Below are positions 16,584-25,574 of a DNA stretch of 62,835 bases, piece after piece; the first letter of the stretch is position 1, and each line of letters starts with the position of its first letter. Location of the stretch: contig JBLNDT010000059.1 of assembly GCA_050261915.1 (NCBI GenBank), forward strand, positions 1 to 62,835. Direction: 5' to 3'. Made by a program: the position numbers and the translations under genes. The stretch is from UBA699 sp050261915 (GTDB lineage Bacteria > Bacillota > Clostridia > Clostridiales > Clostridiaceae). The notes beneath the pieces are model-generated. The model did no database searches. It was not told where the DNA came from and was given only the letters and a program-made list of their open reading frames with translations.

Positions 16584-17568
16584 TATTATCCCACCCTAGC
16601 AGCTTTCTTTCTAAATCCTCAAAATCATAATCTCTCTGCTGAAAATTATTAAAATTCCCAGCGGGTTTTGTACTTTGACTTCCTTTATAATTAGATGTTT
16701 TGTAATAGCCCTTTTTAGTATCTTTTTTATCCACGTCCTCCACAGTTTTTATGCCTTCCTTAAGCCAGCTGCTTAAAATACCGTCAATGTATTTAAAGTC
16801 TGCCTTGTTTATTCTTTCGAAGCAAACATTACATGCTTTGTATATAACCTCAAGGCTGAAATTGTAGGAGCTTATCCATTTTACTATTAACTCCTCCTGG
16901 GGCTTCATTATTTCCGCATCCCTTATTCCAAGGTAATTTAAAACCTTTCTTATTTTGATCCATTTATCCTCATGCTTTTTAATGAAAATTTGAGCATCTT
17001 CAATTGTTTTAATTTTTGCATCATGCCATGATAATGCTGTTTTTTCAATATACCTCATGTCATTTTTACCTTTTGTAGCACAGTATTGAATCAATAGAAG
17101 GATTATTTCAGGACTAAAATTAAATTCTTTCTGCCAGGATATATACATTTCCATTTCAGCAGGAGAAAGAGGTCTGAAAAGAAGTTTCTCAATATCCTGG
17201 AGCATATCTTTTGTAGAATTATTGTTTAGCTCTTCTAAGAGATTTATATCCTGAGCTTTTATTTCATTTGGTTGGGATACATCTAAAAATTGAATGGAGT
17301 AATTCCCCATATTATCTACAGGAACCATGGATATTATTCCCTCGTCATTCCAGTAATTCCAAGCATTCAGCACATCAGTCTCCAAAAGGTGCAGGGAACT
17401 TGCCATTATTTGCGAATTAACCCCAGGTTCACCTGAAATGCAATATTTTAGCCCTAGAAGATAGACCTTTACGAATTCTCCCCGGGCTTTAGGCATATAA
17501 TTTTCTATAAAAATATTACTAACAGGAGTAAATCTGCTGTTTTTATTTTTAAATACAAAAGTACTCAT
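16576..17568 (-). CDS. DnaD/DnaB-like replication initiation protein
   Basis: The protein has 330 residues. An N-terminal winged-helix domain (about 1-110) is followed by two DnaB_2/DnaD C-terminal type modules (about 125-200 and 205-280), a Lys/Asn-rich linker, and a conserved tail DFEDLERKLLGWDN. Such proteins remodel origin DNA and recruit the helicase loader encoded by the overlapping downstream gene. AGAAAGG lies before the ATG. Similar gene pairs occur in phages, but no phage gene surrounds this one. Confidence 0.85.
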   Translation of the reverse strand: MSTFVFKNKNSRFTPVSNIFIENYMPKARGEFVKVYLLGLKYCISGEPGVNSQIMASSLHLLETDVLNAWNYWNDEGIISMVPVDNMGNYSIQFLDVSQPNEIKAQDINLLEELNNNSTKDMLQDIEKLLFRPLSPAEMEMYISWQKEFNFSPEIILLLIQYCATKGKNDMRYIEKTALSWHDAKIKTIEDAQIFIKKHEDKWIKIRKVLNYLGIRDAEIMKPQEELIVKWISSYNFSLEVIYKACNVCFERINKADFKYIDGILSSWLKEGIKTVEDVDKKDTKKGYYKTSNYKGSQSTKPAGNFNNFQQRDYDFEDLERKLLGWDNND

Positions 17569-17718
17569 AATTTATAACCTTTCTTAAAACGAATTAGGGA
17601 TATATTTAATTATAACAAATACAAAAAACTAGCACAATGTAAATAATTTTTATAAAAGGGTAATATTAATCTTAATTTTTGGAACAATATAACAAGTAAT
17701 AATATAAGGAGTGATTTG

Positions 17719-18249
17719 GTGAAAAATAAATTTAAGGCTGCAGGAGCTTCTGCAGCAATTATTATAACAGTATTTACCCTGAAGAATTCTTTTTGTGTAT
17801 ATAAATATGAAAAACCTGCTGAAAATAAAACAGAGATACAAAGTTACAGATTATCAAGATCTGGATATAATAATATGAAGAATTTCACTATGCCCTGCAG
17901 CGGAACTCTCACATCTGCTTTTGGAACAAGAAATGGGAGGATGCATAAGGGTATAGACATAGGGGCACCCTATGGTACTCCATTACATTGCTCCTCATCT
18001 GGGACAGTTACCTTTGCCGGGTGGCAGGAGGGCTACGGAAATGTTATTATTATTAACCATGGTAATAATATTGAAACAGTTTACGCTCACTGTAAAACTA
18101 TAAATGTAAAAAAATCACAAAAGGTAACCACTGGAGAAAAAATCGGTGAGGTTGGCAGCACGGGGAGGAGTACTGGTCCCCATGTACATTTTGAAATAAG
18201 GTTAAATGGCACTCCAATGAATCCTCAAAACTATTTGAAACAGGTATAG
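17719..18249 (+). CDS. M23-family peptidoglycan endopeptidase
   Basis: The protein has 176 residues from the GTG at 17719, which is seven bases after AAGGAG; a TTG at 17716 is too close. An N-terminal hydrophobic segment (about 7-27) is a signal peptide or membrane anchor. The LytM/M23 domain has all zinc and catalytic residues: H76 and D80 in MHKGID, H124 in VYAHC, and H155 and H157 in GPHVHF. It should cut peptidoglycan peptide cross-links outside the membrane. It is divergent from the DnaD-like gene. Confidence 0.9.
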   Translation: MKNKFKAAGASAAIIITVFTLKNSFCVYKYEKPAENKTEIQSYRLSRSGYNNMKNFTMPCSGTLTSAFGTRNGRMHKGIDIGAPYGTPLHCSSSGTVTFAGWQEGYGNVIIINHGNNIETVYAHCKTINVKKSQKVTTGEKIGEVGSTGRSTGPHVHFEIRLNGTPMNPQNYLKQV

Positions 18250-18274
18250 GATTTCCTTATATTTACAGAATATA

Positions 18275-18303
18275 TTGACAAAAACAAGGAGATATTATAT
18301 ACT
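18275..18303 (+). promoter_or_regulatory. Promoter of the fatty-acid synthesis operon
   Basis: TTGACA (18275-18280) and TATACT (18298-18303) are 17 bases apart, a near-consensus vegetative promoter. The first FabT-type box begins inside the -10 element. Confidence 0.85.
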
Positions 18304-18333
18304 TTGACTATCAAAATATTTGAGTATCAAAAA
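18301..18333. promoter_or_regulatory. Two tandem FabT-type operator boxes
   Basis: ACTTTGACTATCAAAAT (18301-18317) and TATTTGAGTATCAAAAA (18317-18333) both match the TTTGA-N-TATCAAA core known for streptococcal FabT sites. Their centres are 16 bases apart, and together they cover the -10 and transcription start. The operon's second gene encodes a MarR/FabT-type repressor, so feedback control by acyl-ACP is likely. Confidence 0.82.
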
Positions 18334-18348
18334 ATGGAGGAGATTTAG

Positions 18349-19422
18349 ATGAAACTACCATCCTTAAAAATTGGGGATTTAGTAGCGAAACTGCCTATTA
18401 TACAAGGCGGAATGGGCGTTGGAGTGTCAGGTTCCAAACTAGCTGCAGCAGTTGCGGCAGAAGGCGGAGTTGGCGTAATATCAGCCGTACAGATAGGATA
18501 CCGAGAAGATGACTTTGAAACAAACACATTAAATGCAAATATAAGAGCTATGAAAAAAGAAATTAGTAAGGCAAGAGAGTTAAGTCCGGAAGGAATTATT
18601 GGTGTTAACATAATGGTTGCAATAAACCACTATGATGAAATGGTAAAGGCTTGTGTTGAAGGTGGAATTGATTTAATTATATCTGGAGCAGGACTACCTA
18701 TGGCATTGCCAAAGCTTGTAGAAGGAAGCAACGTTAAAATAGCACCTATTGTTTCATCTGGAAAGGCCGCTACACTTATAATAAAAAACTGGACAAAAAA
18801 ATACTCAAGGATTCCAGATCTTGTTGTGGTGGAAGGAACTGAAGCAGGAGGACATCTAGGTTTTAAAAGGGAAGAACTTAATGAAGACTCAAAGAGACCT
18901 TTAGAGGAAATTGTAACTGAGGTAATTGATGCAGTTAAGCCTTTTGAGGAGGAATATGGTGTTAAGATACCTGTTATAGCAGCAGGTGGTGTTTATACCG
19001 GAGAAGATATTGCAAGGTTTATAAAACTTGGAGCAGCAGGAGTTCAAATGGGAACAAGATTTGTTGCTACAGAAGAGTGTGATGCAGATATAAAATATAA
19101 AATGGCATATATTAATTCAAAAAAGGAAGACATAAAAATAATTCAAAGTCCTGTAGGAATGCCAGGAAGAGCTATAAGAAACAAGTTCATCAGTATAGCA
19201 GAAGAAGGAAGAATTGCGCCTAAAAAGTGTTACGGCTGTATAAAGAAATGTAACCCGGCTGAAACTCCTTATTGCATTTCAACCGCATTAATAAACGCAG
19301 TTAAGGGAAATTGCGATGAGGGACTTATTTTTGTGGGAAGCAATGCATACAGACTAGATAAAATAGTAACTGTTAAGGAACTAATGGATGAATTGGTGGA
19401 AGATGCAGAAATAAATCTATAA
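18349..19422 (+). CDS. FMN-dependent oxidoreductase, nitronate monooxygenase/FabK-like
   Basis: The protein has 357 residues. It is a TIM-barrel flavoprotein of the 2-nitropropane dioxygenase/FabK superfamily: IIQGGMGVGVSGSKLAAAV (17-35), EGTEAGGHLG, and AAGGVYTGEDIARFIKLGA. A Cys-rich segment near the C-terminus (C294, C297, C301, C309) is absent from the FabK encoded at 21142 and could bind a metal or cluster. It is the first gene of the fatty-acid operon, directly behind the FabT boxes, so a lipid-related role is likely. Its reaction is not known. Confidence 0.82.
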   Translation: MKLPSLKIGDLVAKLPIIQGGMGVGVSGSKLAAAVAAEGGVGVISAVQIGYREDDFETNTLNANIRAMKKEISKARELSPEGIIGVNIMVAINHYDEMVKACVEGGIDLIISGAGLPMALPKLVEGSNVKIAPIVSSGKAATLIIKNWTKKYSRIPDLVVVEGTEAGGHLGFKREELNEDSKRPLEEIVTEVIDAVKPFEEEYGVKIPVIAAGGVYTGEDIARFIKLGAAGVQMGTRFVATEECDADIKYKMAYINSKKEDIKIIQSPVGMPGRAIRNKFISIAEEGRIAPKKCYGCIKKCNPAETPYCISTALINAVKGNCDEGLIFVGSNAYRLDKIVTVKELMDELVEDAEINL

Positions 19423-19438
19423 GTGGTGAAGAAAAAAT

Positions 19439-19891
19439 ATGGACAATTCTATACATGTAATAAATGAATTATTGGTGGAAACTTTTAATGATATTCTTAC
19501 AATTGAACAAGATGCATTGAAGTCAGGAATGTTTAATGACATTTCCGTAACTGAAATACACACCATTGAAGCTATAGGTATGTATGGCTCTAAAACCATG
19601 TCTGAGGTTGCAGGAATACTTAAAATTACTGTAGGTACTTTAACCACAGCTATAAATCACCTGGTTAGAAAGCAGTATGTTGAAAGAAATAAATCTGAAG
19701 AAGACAGAAGGGTTGTTTATATAAGTCTTACTAAAAAAGGTAAACTTGCCTACAGGGTTCATCAAAAATTTCATAGTGACATGGTAAAAGAAACAATTCA
19801 GGGACTTACTGAGGAAGAAGAAAAGGTACTTATAAAATCCCTGGATAAATTAAATAGATTTTTTAAAGAAAAATATAATCTAAAAGACTGA
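19439..19891 (+). CDS. fabT: MarR-family fatty-acid synthesis repressor
   Basis: The protein has 150 residues with a MarR winged helix: MSEVAGILKITVGTLTTAIN is followed by VERNKSEEDRRVVYISLTKKG. Its place inside the operon before fabH, together with the two boxes at the operon promoter, marks it as FabT. In streptococci FabT binds long-chain acyl-ACP and represses fab and acc genes. The ATG follows GTGGTGAAG by a short gap, 16 bases after the oxidoreductase stop. Confidence 0.88.
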   Translation: MDNSIHVINELLVETFNDILTIEQDALKSGMFNDISVTEIHTIEAIGMYGSKTMSEVAGILKITVGTLTTAINHLVRKQYVERNKSEEDRRVVYISLTKKGKLAYRVHQKFHSDMVKETIQGLTEEEEKVLIKSLDKLNRFFKEKYNLKD

Positions 19892-19910
19892 ACTTATAAG
19901 GAGAATAAAT

Positions 19911-20888
19911 ATGAATAATGTTCAAATTATCGGTACAGGTAGCTATGCTCCCGAGAGGGTTGTAACAAATAACGACCTGGCAAAAATTGTTGATACAAGC
20001 GATGAATGGATAAGCACAAGAACAGGAATTAAGGAAAGACATATAACTGAGGGTGAAAACACCTCAGACCTTGCTACAAAAGCCTCAATTAAAGCATTGG
20101 AAAATGCAGGGGTATCTCCTGAGGAGATTGACCTCATAATAGTTGGCACATTAACACCAGACGCTTTTATACCAAATACAGCCTGCATAGTACAAAAGAA
20201 TATTGGTGCTGTAAATGCAACTTGTTTTGATATATCTGCAGCATGTACAGGATTTATATATGCACTAGATATTGCTTCACAGTTCATTAAGGCAGGAAGA
20301 TGCAGAACTGCATTGGTAATTGGGGCAGAGACTCTTTCAAAGGTAGTGGACTGGGAGGATCGAAGTACTTGCGTAATATTTGCTGATGGTGCTGGAGCAG
20401 CTGTTGTCAAAGCATCAGATTATAATGGAATACTTGCATGTTACAGCGGTTCTGATGGAACAAAGGGACATCATTTAACCACCGGTGCAGTACCTGTTAA
20501 TAATCCATTTGTAAAGCCTGAAGATGTGCTACCAGCTGACTGTGTTATAAAAATGGATGGAAGAGAAATATTCAAGTTTGCTGTTAACGTAATAACTCAG
20601 TCAATAGATGAACTGCTTAAGAGTTCCGGTCTTAATCTTGAGGACATTGATTATATAATTCCTCATCAGGCTAATACAAGGATTATAGAATTTACAGCAA
20701 AAAAACTTGGAGTATCTCAGGATAAGTTTTACGTTAATATAGAGAGATTTGGAAATACTTCAGCCGGCAGTATAGCAATAGCACTAGATGAGATGAATGA
20801 AAAGGGAATGCTGAAAAAGGGTGATAAGATAATACTTGTTGGATTCGGAGGAGGCTTAACCTACGGCGGAATGATAATTAAATGGTAA
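19911..20888 (+). CDS. fabH: 3-oxoacyl-ACP synthase III
   Basis: The protein has 325 residues. The catalytic Cys-His-Asn triad is visible in ISAACTGFIYALD, IIPHQANTRI and FGNTSAGSIAI. It condenses an acyl-CoA primer with malonyl-ACP to start fatty-acid synthesis. AAGGAG precedes the ATG. Confidence 0.96.
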   Translation: MNNVQIIGTGSYAPERVVTNNDLAKIVDTSDEWISTRTGIKERHITEGENTSDLATKASIKALENAGVSPEEIDLIIVGTLTPDAFIPNTACIVQKNIGAVNATCFDISAACTGFIYALDIASQFIKAGRCRTALVIGAETLSKVVDWEDRSTCVIFADGAGAAVVKASDYNGILACYSGSDGTKGHHLTTGAVPVNNPFVKPEDVLPADCVIKMDGREIFKFAVNVITQSIDELLKSSGLNLEDIDYIIPHQANTRIIEFTAKKLGVSQDKFYVNIERFGNTSAGSIAIALDEMNEKGMLKKGDKIILVGFGGGLTYGGMIIKW

Positions 20889-20901
20889 TGGAGGAAACAT
20901 T

Positions 20902-21120
20902 ATGGTATTTGAAAGAATAAAAAGCATTATATCTGAGCAGCTTAGTTTAGAAAATGAAATAACAATGGAAACTTCCTTTGAAGAATTAGGAGTTGACTCA
21001 TTGGATTTGTTTCAGATAATTATCGAAATTGAAGAAGAATATGATATTCAGATTGAAGATGCGGAGAAAATTAAAACTGTAAAGGATGCAGTTGAATTTG
21101 TTCAAAGTAAAATTAATTAG
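20902..21120 (+). CDS. acpP: Acyl carrier protein
   Basis: The protein has 72 residues and is acidic and helical. The phosphopantetheine serine lies in the motif EELGVDSLDLFQ (S37). It carries the growing acyl chain for all enzymes of this operon and is the presumed partner of FabT and of the thioesterase at 12031. Confidence 0.95.
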   Translation: MVFERIKSIISEQLSLENEITMETSFEELGVDSLDLFQIIIEIEEEYDIQIEDAEKIKTVKDAVEFVQSKIN

Positions 21121-21141
21121 CAAAGATTAGGAGGGTGTTTT

Positions 21142-22089
21142 ATGATACACAGTGAATTTTGCAACTTGATTGGAATAAAGTATCCAATTATTCAAGGTGG
21201 TATGGCATGGATTGCTGACAGTTCTTTGGCTGCAGCTGTATCCAATGCAGGAGGCCTTGGCATAATCACAGGAAATGCTCCTGTTGATTGGGTAAGGGAT
21301 GAAATAAGAAAGGCAAAAAAACTTACTGATAAACCATTTGGAGTTAACATTATGCTCCTAAGCGAATGCGCTGAAGAAATTGCTAAAATGGTATGTGAAG
21401 AAGGGGTTAAAGTTGTTACCACTGGTGCAGGAAACCCTGGAAAATATATCGAAATGTGGAAGCAGCACGGTATTATAGTAATGCCCGTAGTTCCATCAGT
21501 AGCTTTAGCTAAAAGGATGGAAAGGTCAGGGGTTGATGCGGTTATTGCTGAAGGCTGTGAATCCGGAGGGCATGTTGGGGAATTAACAACAATGGCATTG
21601 GTTCCTCAGGTAGTTGACGCAGTGAACATCCCAGTTATTGCAGCAGGTGGAATAGGTGACGGCAGAGGAGTAGCTGCAGCATTTATGCTTGGAGCAGTTG
21701 GAGTACAGATAGGAACAAGATTTTTAGTTGCAAAAGAATGTACTGTTCATGACAACTATAAACAGAAGGTTTTAACTGCCAAGGATATAGATACACAAGT
21801 AACAGGAAGAGCTACAGGACACCCTGTAAGAATACTTAGAAATAAATTGTCACGTCAGTTTCAACTTCTTGAAAAAGAAGGGGCCCCTGCAGAAAAGTAT
21901 GAAGCACTTGGAGTTGGTGCTTTAAGCAAGGCAGCAAAGGCAGGAGATGTTGAAATGGGTTCTGTAATGGCAGGTCAGATTGCAGGTATGATCAATAAAG
22001 AGCAAACCTGTAAGGAAATCATTGATGAAATGTTGTTAGAGGCAGAACAAAAAATACTTGAAATACAAAATACAATGATAGTTAAATAA
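21142..22089 (+). CDS. fabK: Enoyl-ACP reductase II
   Basis: The protein has 315 residues. It is an FMN-dependent TIM-barrel enzyme: YPIIQGGMAWIADSSLAAAV, then EGCESGGHVGE and VIAAGGIGDGRGVAAAFMLGA. It catalyses the last, NAD(P)H-dependent reduction of each elongation cycle. No FabI or FabL gene lies in the operon, so FabK appears to be the enoyl reductase here; FabK enzymes are known to be insensitive to triclosan. GGAGGGTG precedes the ATG. Confidence 0.95.
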   Translation: MIHSEFCNLIGIKYPIIQGGMAWIADSSLAAAVSNAGGLGIITGNAPVDWVRDEIRKAKKLTDKPFGVNIMLLSECAEEIAKMVCEEGVKVVTTGAGNPGKYIEMWKQHGIIVMPVVPSVALAKRMERSGVDAVIAEGCESGGHVGELTTMALVPQVVDAVNIPVIAAGGIGDGRGVAAAFMLGAVGVQIGTRFLVAKECTVHDNYKQKVLTAKDIDTQVTGRATGHPVRILRNKLSRQFQLLEKEGAPAEKYEALGVGALSKAAKAGDVEMGSVMAGQIAGMINKEQTCKEIIDEMLLEAEQKILEIQNTMIVK

Positions 22090-22102
22090 TCTGGAGGATT
22101 TT

Positions 22103-23038
22103 ATGGGTAAGATTGCATTCGTTTTTTCAGGTCAAGGAGCTCAGTATGCAGGAATGGGTAAAGAGCTATATGAAAATATACCTGCTTCAAAAGAAGTATA
22201 TGACAAGGCAGATGAAGCATTAGGTTTTAAAATAAGCAGCATATGTTTTGAAGGCCCAGAGGAAGAATTAAACATTACGGAAAATACCCAGCCTGCTATT
22301 TTAACTACAAGCATTGCTGCAATGAAGGCTTTAGAGGAAAAAGGAATAAAACCAGATGTTACTGCAGGCTTAAGTCTTGGAGAATATTCAGCCTTGGTTT
22401 GCAGTGGGGTTTTTGATTTCACTGATGCAGTTCAGCTTGTTAAAAAAAGAGGAAGATTCATGCAGGAGGCTGTTCCCCCTGGAATCGGAGGAATGGCAGC
22501 AATCATAGGCCTTAAACCAGAACTTTTGGAGGATGTTGTTAAAAATTCATCAGAGTTTGGTATTGTGGAAGGTGCAAATTATAACTGCCCGGGACAGACG
22601 GTTATTGCCGGGGAAATAGAAGCAGTTAAGGCAGCCTGTGAAAAGGCAAAGGAAGCTGGAGCACTAAAGGCAATATTACTTAATGTAAGCGGTCCTTTTC
22701 ACACTTCAATGCTGGAACCTGCAGCAATTAAGCTTGAGCAGGAATTAAATAAAATTAATATAAACCCTATTAATATACCTGTTATTACAAATGTTACAGG
22801 AGAATTTGTAAAGGACAGCGACGATATAAAGGGAATACTAAAGAAGCAGGTAATGAGCCCGGTTCAGTGGGAAACAACAATAAATAAAATGCTCGAATTT
22901 GGTGTGGATACTTTTGTTGAAATCGGACCTGGAAAAACATTATGCGGCTTTGTGAAAAAGGTAAACAGAAAAGTTACAGTATTAAATGTTGAGGATATTG
23001 AATCTCTTAATAAGACTATAGAAAAAATAAATGGCTGA
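22103..23038 (+). CDS. fabD: Malonyl CoA-ACP transacylase
   Basis: The protein has 311 residues. The nucleophile is the serine of GLSLGEYSALV, the partner histidine is in VSGPFHTSML, and the GQGAQYAGMGKEL start is typical. It moves malonyl groups from CoA to ACP. It starts 13 bases after fabK. Confidence 0.96.
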   Translation: MGKIAFVFSGQGAQYAGMGKELYENIPASKEVYDKADEALGFKISSICFEGPEEELNITENTQPAILTTSIAAMKALEEKGIKPDVTAGLSLGEYSALVCSGVFDFTDAVQLVKKRGRFMQEAVPPGIGGMAAIIGLKPELLEDVVKNSSEFGIVEGANYNCPGQTVIAGEIEAVKAACEKAKEAGALKAILLNVSGPFHTSMLEPAAIKLEQELNKININPINIPVITNVTGEFVKDSDDIKGILKKQVMSPVQWETTINKMLEFGVDTFVEIGPGKTLCGFVKKVNRKVTVLNVEDIESLNKTIEKING

Positions 23039-23061
23039 TGCCAATGAAATGGAGCAAGTAA

Positions 23062-23814
23062 ATGAGTGATAAGAACCTAATTGGTAAAACCGCAGTAGTA
23101 ACCGGCGCCAGCAGGGGTATTGGAAGAGCAGTTGCAGTTAAGCTGGCATCACTTGGAGCAAACATTGTTTTAAATTACAGAACAGATATTCAATCTGTGC
23201 AGCAGGTGCTTAAGGAAATTGAAGACCTTGGTGTTAAGGCAGTGGCTGTACAGGGAGATGTAAGCAGCTTTGAAGAATCAGAAAAAATAGTAAAAGCTGC
23301 AGTTGAAAACTTTGGAACATTAGATATACTTGTAAATAATGCAGGTATAACAAAGGATGGTCTTCTTATGAGAATGAAAGAAGAAGATTTTGACAATGTA
23401 ATTGATGTTAATCTAAAGGGAACTTTTAACTGCATAAAACATGCTTCTTCAATTATGTTAAAACAGAGAAGCGGAAAAATAGTTAATATGTCCTCAGTGG
23501 TAGGAGTTACAGGAAATGCAGGTCAGGTAAACTACTCCGCATCAAAGGCAGGGGTAATAGGCATAACAAAATCTGCAGCAAGAGAATTAGCATCTAGAGG
23601 AATAACTGTTAATGCAATAGCACCAGGATTTATTCAGACAGATATGACAGATGTATTGTCTGACAAGGCAAAGGAAGCACTGCTTACTGGGATTCCACTT
23701 AAGAGATTTGGAAATGCGGAAGATATTGCAGAGGCTGTTGCATTTTTAGTTTCTGATTCAGGAAACTATATAACAGGACAGGTAATCAATATTGACGGCG
23801 GAATGGTAATGTAA
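23062..23814 (+). CDS. fabG: 3-oxoacyl-ACP reductase
   Basis: The protein has 250 residues and is a short-chain dehydrogenase: NADP motif TGASRGIGRAVA, NNAG, the catalytic serine in NMSSVVGVTG, and the YSASK motif. It reduces 3-oxoacyl-ACP to 3-hydroxyacyl-ACP. Confidence 0.96.
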   Translation: MSDKNLIGKTAVVTGASRGIGRAVAVKLASLGANIVLNYRTDIQSVQQVLKEIEDLGVKAVAVQGDVSSFEESEKIVKAAVENFGTLDILVNNAGITKDGLLMRMKEEDFDNVIDVNLKGTFNCIKHASSIMLKQRSGKIVNMSSVVGVTGNAGQVNYSASKAGVIGITKSAARELASRGITVNAIAPGFIQTDMTDVLSDKAKEALLTGIPLKRFGNAEDIAEAVAFLVSDSGNYITGQVINIDGGMVM

Positions 23815-23840
23815 AATAAAAGGATAGGATGGTGAACATT

Positions 23841-25079
23841 TTGAATAAAAGAGTTGTAGTTACAGGTTTAGGTGCAATTACTCCAGTAGGAAATGATGTT
23901 GAAACATTTTGGAACAATATTAAAAACGGAGTATGCGGCATCGATTTTATAAAACAATTTGATACTACTGATTTTAAAGTGAAAATTGCAGCAGAGGTTA
24001 AGGATTTTGACCCATCAAAATATATGGATAAAAAAGAAGTTAAAAGAATTGACACATTCAGTCAGTTTGCACTCGCGGCAGCAACTCAGGCTGTGGAGGA
24101 TTCAAAGCTTGACCTTGAAAAAATAGACAAGAACAGATTTGGAGTTGTAATAGGCTCAGGTATTGGCGGTATAGGTACTATTGAAAATGAGCAGACTAAA
24201 TTCCTTGAAAAAGGACCGAACAAGGTACACCCTTTATTCATACCTATGATAATAAGCAATATGGCTGCAGGTAATGTGGCAATTAAGTTTGAAGCTAAAG
24301 GCATATGCACTACAGTTGTTACAGCTTGCGCTACAGGAACAAATGCAATTGGTGAAGCATATAGAATGATACAGTACGGCACTGCAGATGTTATTCTTGC
24401 AGGAGGTACAGAGTCATCAATAACACCACTTTCAATAGCAGGTTTTACAACCTTAACAGCTCTTTCAAAAAGCACAGATCCTAAGAGAGCTTCCATACCT
24501 TTTGACGCAGAAAGAGATGGTTTTGTTATGGGAGAAGGTGCAGGAGTATTTGTTGTAGAGTCACTAGAGCATGCAAAGGCTAGAGGAGCAGAAATTTATG
24601 CTGAAATCGTTGGGTATGGTTCAACTTGCGATGCATACCACATGACATCACCTGCACCAGACGGTGAAGGAGCTGCCAGGGCTATGAAGCTTGCCATAGA
24701 TGAAGCAGGAATATCAGCGGAAGAGGTTTCATATATTAATGCACATGGAACAAGTACACCAGTTAATGATAAATATGAAACAGCTGCTATAAAAACAGTA
24801 TTTGGAGATTATACAAAAAATGTACCTGTTAGTTCAACTAAGTCAATGATAGGACATTTACTTGGGGCAGCAGGTGCTGTTGAAGGAGTTATATGTGTAA
24901 AAGCCTTAGAGGAAGGATTTATTCCACCGACTATTGGCTACTCAGTTCCAGACCCTGATTGTGATCTTGATTGCGTTCCAAATGTAGGAAGAAAGGCTGA
25001 TTTAAAATATGCTATGTCAAACTCCCTAGGATTTGGCGGACACAATGCAGTAATTTTAATGAAAAAATGGAGTGAATAA
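23841..25079 (+). CDS. fabF: 3-oxoacyl-ACP synthase II
   Basis: The protein has 412 residues from the TTG at 23841, which gives the usual FabF start MNKRVVVTGLGAITPVG. An ATG at 23829 in the same frame is possible. The Cys-His-His triad is seen in VTACATGTNAIG, NAHGTSTPVND and MIGHLLGAAGAVE. It elongates acyl-ACP with malonyl-ACP. The stop is followed one base later by the accB ATG. Confidence 0.95.
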   Translation: MNKRVVVTGLGAITPVGNDVETFWNNIKNGVCGIDFIKQFDTTDFKVKIAAEVKDFDPSKYMDKKEVKRIDTFSQFALAAATQAVEDSKLDLEKIDKNRFGVVIGSGIGGIGTIENEQTKFLEKGPNKVHPLFIPMIISNMAAGNVAIKFEAKGICTTVVTACATGTNAIGEAYRMIQYGTADVILAGGTESSITPLSIAGFTTLTALSKSTDPKRASIPFDAERDGFVMGEGAGVFVVESLEHAKARGAEIYAEIVGYGSTCDAYHMTSPAPDGEGAARAMKLAIDEAGISAEEVSYINAHGTSTPVNDKYETAAIKTVFGDYTKNVPVSSTKSMIGHLLGAAGAVEGVICVKALEEGFIPPTIGYSVPDPDCDLDCVPNVGRKADLKYAMSNSLGFGGHNAVILMKKWSE

Positions 25080-25080
25080 T

Positions 25081-25557
25081 ATGGATTTTGAAGGAATTAA
25101 GGATATAATTAAAGCAATGGATAATTCAAGTCTTGATTACCTTGAAGTAAACTGGCAGGGAATATCCTTTGTAATGAAAAAAACTGGAGAACCAGCTGTA
25201 GAGGCTGTTAAAAAGGAAGTAGTTAAAGATCCAGTTGTTACTGAAAAAGTTGAAATAGTTCAGGAGAAAACTGTTGAAGCTGTGGTTTCTAAGGAACCAG
25301 TTGTTGCTGTAGAAGATTTACATGTTGTAGCGTCTCCAATTGTTGGAACTTTTTATGGTGCTCCAGGTCCTGGTAAAGATGACTTTGTTAAGGTTGGATC
25401 CACTGTTAAAAAAGGAGATACCCTTTGCATTTTGGAAGCAATGAAGCTTATGAACGAAATACAAAGCGATGTTAATGGAGAAGTAGTTGAAATACTTGTA
25501 TCAAATGAACAAATGGTGGAATACAACCAGCCTCTTTTCAAAATAAGAAAAAAATAA
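25081..25557 (+). CDS. accB: Biotin carboxyl carrier protein of acetyl-CoA carboxylase
   Basis: The protein has 158 residues from the ATG at 25081, with GGAG eight bases upstream. A Val/Lys/Glu-rich linker (about 40-85) leads to the biotinyl domain with the EAMKLMNEI motif, whose lysine carries biotin. It shuttles the carboxyl group between AccC and AccD/AccA. Confidence 0.95.
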   Translation: MDFEGIKDIIKAMDNSSLDYLEVNWQGISFVMKKTGEPAVEAVKKEVVKDPVVTEKVEIVQEKTVEAVVSKEPVVAVEDLHVVASPIVGTFYGAPGPGKDDFVKVGSTVKKGDTLCILEAMKLMNEIQSDVNGEVVEILVSNEQMVEYNQPLFKIRKK

Positions 25558-25574
25558 AGGTTTAGGTGAGGTTT

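Noticed and set aside
15609..17568. Possible prophage replication module (DnaI-like and DnaD-like genes beside tRNAs)
   Set aside because: No integrase, repressor, structural gene or tRNA-end repeat is present. Both proteins fit the host primosome of clostridia.
18349..22089. Recent duplication between the two FMN oxidoreductase genes of the fatty-acid operon
   Set aside because: The proteins share only superfamily motifs and differ in length and Cys content, so they are old paralogues.
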